Of a stretch of DNA of 64,000 nt, positions 63,500 to 64,000 are shown piece by piece. The position numbers and the translations under genes were made by a program. The notes below the pieces were generated by a model that saw only the letters and a program-made list of their open reading frames with translations, was not told the origin of the DNA and made no database searches. Source of the DNA: Silanimonas sp. (GTDB lineage: Bacteria; Pseudomonadota; Gammaproteobacteria; Xanthomonadales; Xanthomonadaceae). Position 1 is the first letter of the stretch. Every line of letters begins with the position of its first letter. The stretch is from NCBI RefSeq assembly GCF_027531545.1, contig NZ_JAPZSC010000001.1, positions 248,001-312,000 on the forward strand. The letters are read 5' to 3'.

Positions 63500-64000
63500 T
63501 TGAACCCCAGCGAGCTTCGAGCCTCGATGCGCGAGCGCCGCCGTGCGCTGCCCGTCCGCGAGCGGCTCGACGCGGCCGCCGCCGTCGCCTCGCACCTGTT
63601 GCCCGAGCTCGCGGCCTTCGAAGGCCGCATCGCCGGCTACTGGGCCGTCGGCGGCGAGTTGCCCTTGCATGCCGTGCAGGCCAATCTTCCCGCCACGCTG
63701 CGCTGGTGCCTGCCGGTGCTCCACGAGGACGGCCGCCTGCGCTTCCGCGAGTGGTCGGCCGGCCAGGCGCTGGAACCCAACCGCCATGGCATCCCCGAGC
63801 CCGCCGAGGGCCCGCTTCGCGCCGCCGACGATCTCGCCGTCGTGCTGGTGCCCCTGCTCGCGTTCGACGCGAAGGGCGATCGCCTCGGCCAAGGCGGCGG
63901 CTGGTACGACCGCAGCTTCGCGTTCCGGCGCACCGGCGACGGCGCCCCGGCCGCAGCACAGCGCTCGCCGCGACTGGTCGGCATCGCCTATGGCTGGCAG
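63500..64000 (+). CDS. fau: 5-formyltetrahydrofolate cyclo-ligase, C-terminus beyond window
   Basis: Converts 5-formyl-THF to 5,10-methenyl-THF with ATP; in E. coli the homologue is ygfA. 167 residues are visible: NPSELRASMRERRRALPVRERLDAA (N-terminal basic nucleotide-binding helix) and the family block LVPLLAFDAKGDRLGQGGGWYDRSFA. Start TTG 63500 is supported by GGAGG 7 bp upstream; that Shine-Dalgarno is part of the 3' arm of the 6S RNA closing stem, so ribosome access should depend on 6S folding or processing. Confidence 0.92.
   Translation, partial: MNPSELRASMRERRRALPVRERLDAAAAVASHLLPELAAFEGRIAGYWAVGGELPLHAVQANLPATLRWCLPVLHEDGRLRFREWSAGQALEPNRHGIPEPAEGPLRAADDLAVVLVPLLAFDAKGDRLGQGGGWYDRSFAFRRTGDGAPAAAQRSPRLVGIAYGWQ

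Overview
The window is about 70% GC, densely coding DNA from a gammaproteobacterium, most likely of the Xanthomonadales/Lysobacterales (Xanthomonadaceae-like). The best evidence is the type II secretion operon in the order E-F-G-H-I-J-K-L-M-N-D, which is the Xanthomonas xps order and includes the unusual N component. Supporting evidence is the run mraZ / peptidase / rnpB / rsmI / lpoA, the neighbourhood ygfB-pepP / zapA-6S RNA-fau, and a RibB with a degenerate GTP-cyclohydrolase-II tail. The genus cannot be fixed from the sequence. No tRNA, rRNA, CRISPR array, insertion sequence or prophage was seen.

Layout, left to right. 1-1.2 kb: the start of the division and cell wall cluster (rsmH cut by the window edge, mraZ, its promoter with MraZ boxes, and a perfect DnaA box). 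1.2-4.6 kb: an S9 peptidase, a 2OG-Fe(II) oxygenase and the RNase P RNA. 4.6-7.7 kb: rsmI divergent from lpoA-yraN. 7.7-11.3 and 17.9-23.3 kb: the two halves of a glyA-nrdR-rib-nusB-thiL-pgpA cluster. Between ribE and ribB lies an accessory block of about 6 kb: a secreted beta-sandwich-like protein, a two-component system and a TonB-dependent receptor on the plus strand, and cytochrome c' plus cytochrome b561 on the minus strand. 23.4-29.2 kb: creD, a large acyl-AMP ligase/ACP/condensation/ACP protein and an RcnB-like protein. 29.4-31.9 kb: ettA-pyrF.

31.9-47.8 kb is one long minus-strand run in which nearly every junction overlaps or is a few bases wide: a TPR protein, eleven type II secretion genes, then an ABC polysaccharide exporter (wzm-wzt) with two glycosyltransferases and a methyltransferase. 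47.8-56.5 kb holds purL, a DsbC-type lipoprotein, xerD, an RDD membrane protein (plus strand) and lptG/lptF. 56.6-60.4 kb holds pepA-holC convergent with pepP-ygfB. 60.4-64 kb holds a PAS-PAS-GGDEF-EAL protein with a clear sigma-70 promoter, a ZapB-like small protein, zapA, 6S RNA and the start of fau.

Most genes are housekeeping: riboflavin, thiamin phosphate, one-carbon, purine and pyrimidine metabolism, LPS transport, RNA and protein processing. The accessory features most worth attention are the block that splits the rib genes, the orphan acyl-AMP ligase/NRPS-like enzyme with no amino-acid adenylation or release domain, and the polysaccharide-export genes joined to the secretion operon.
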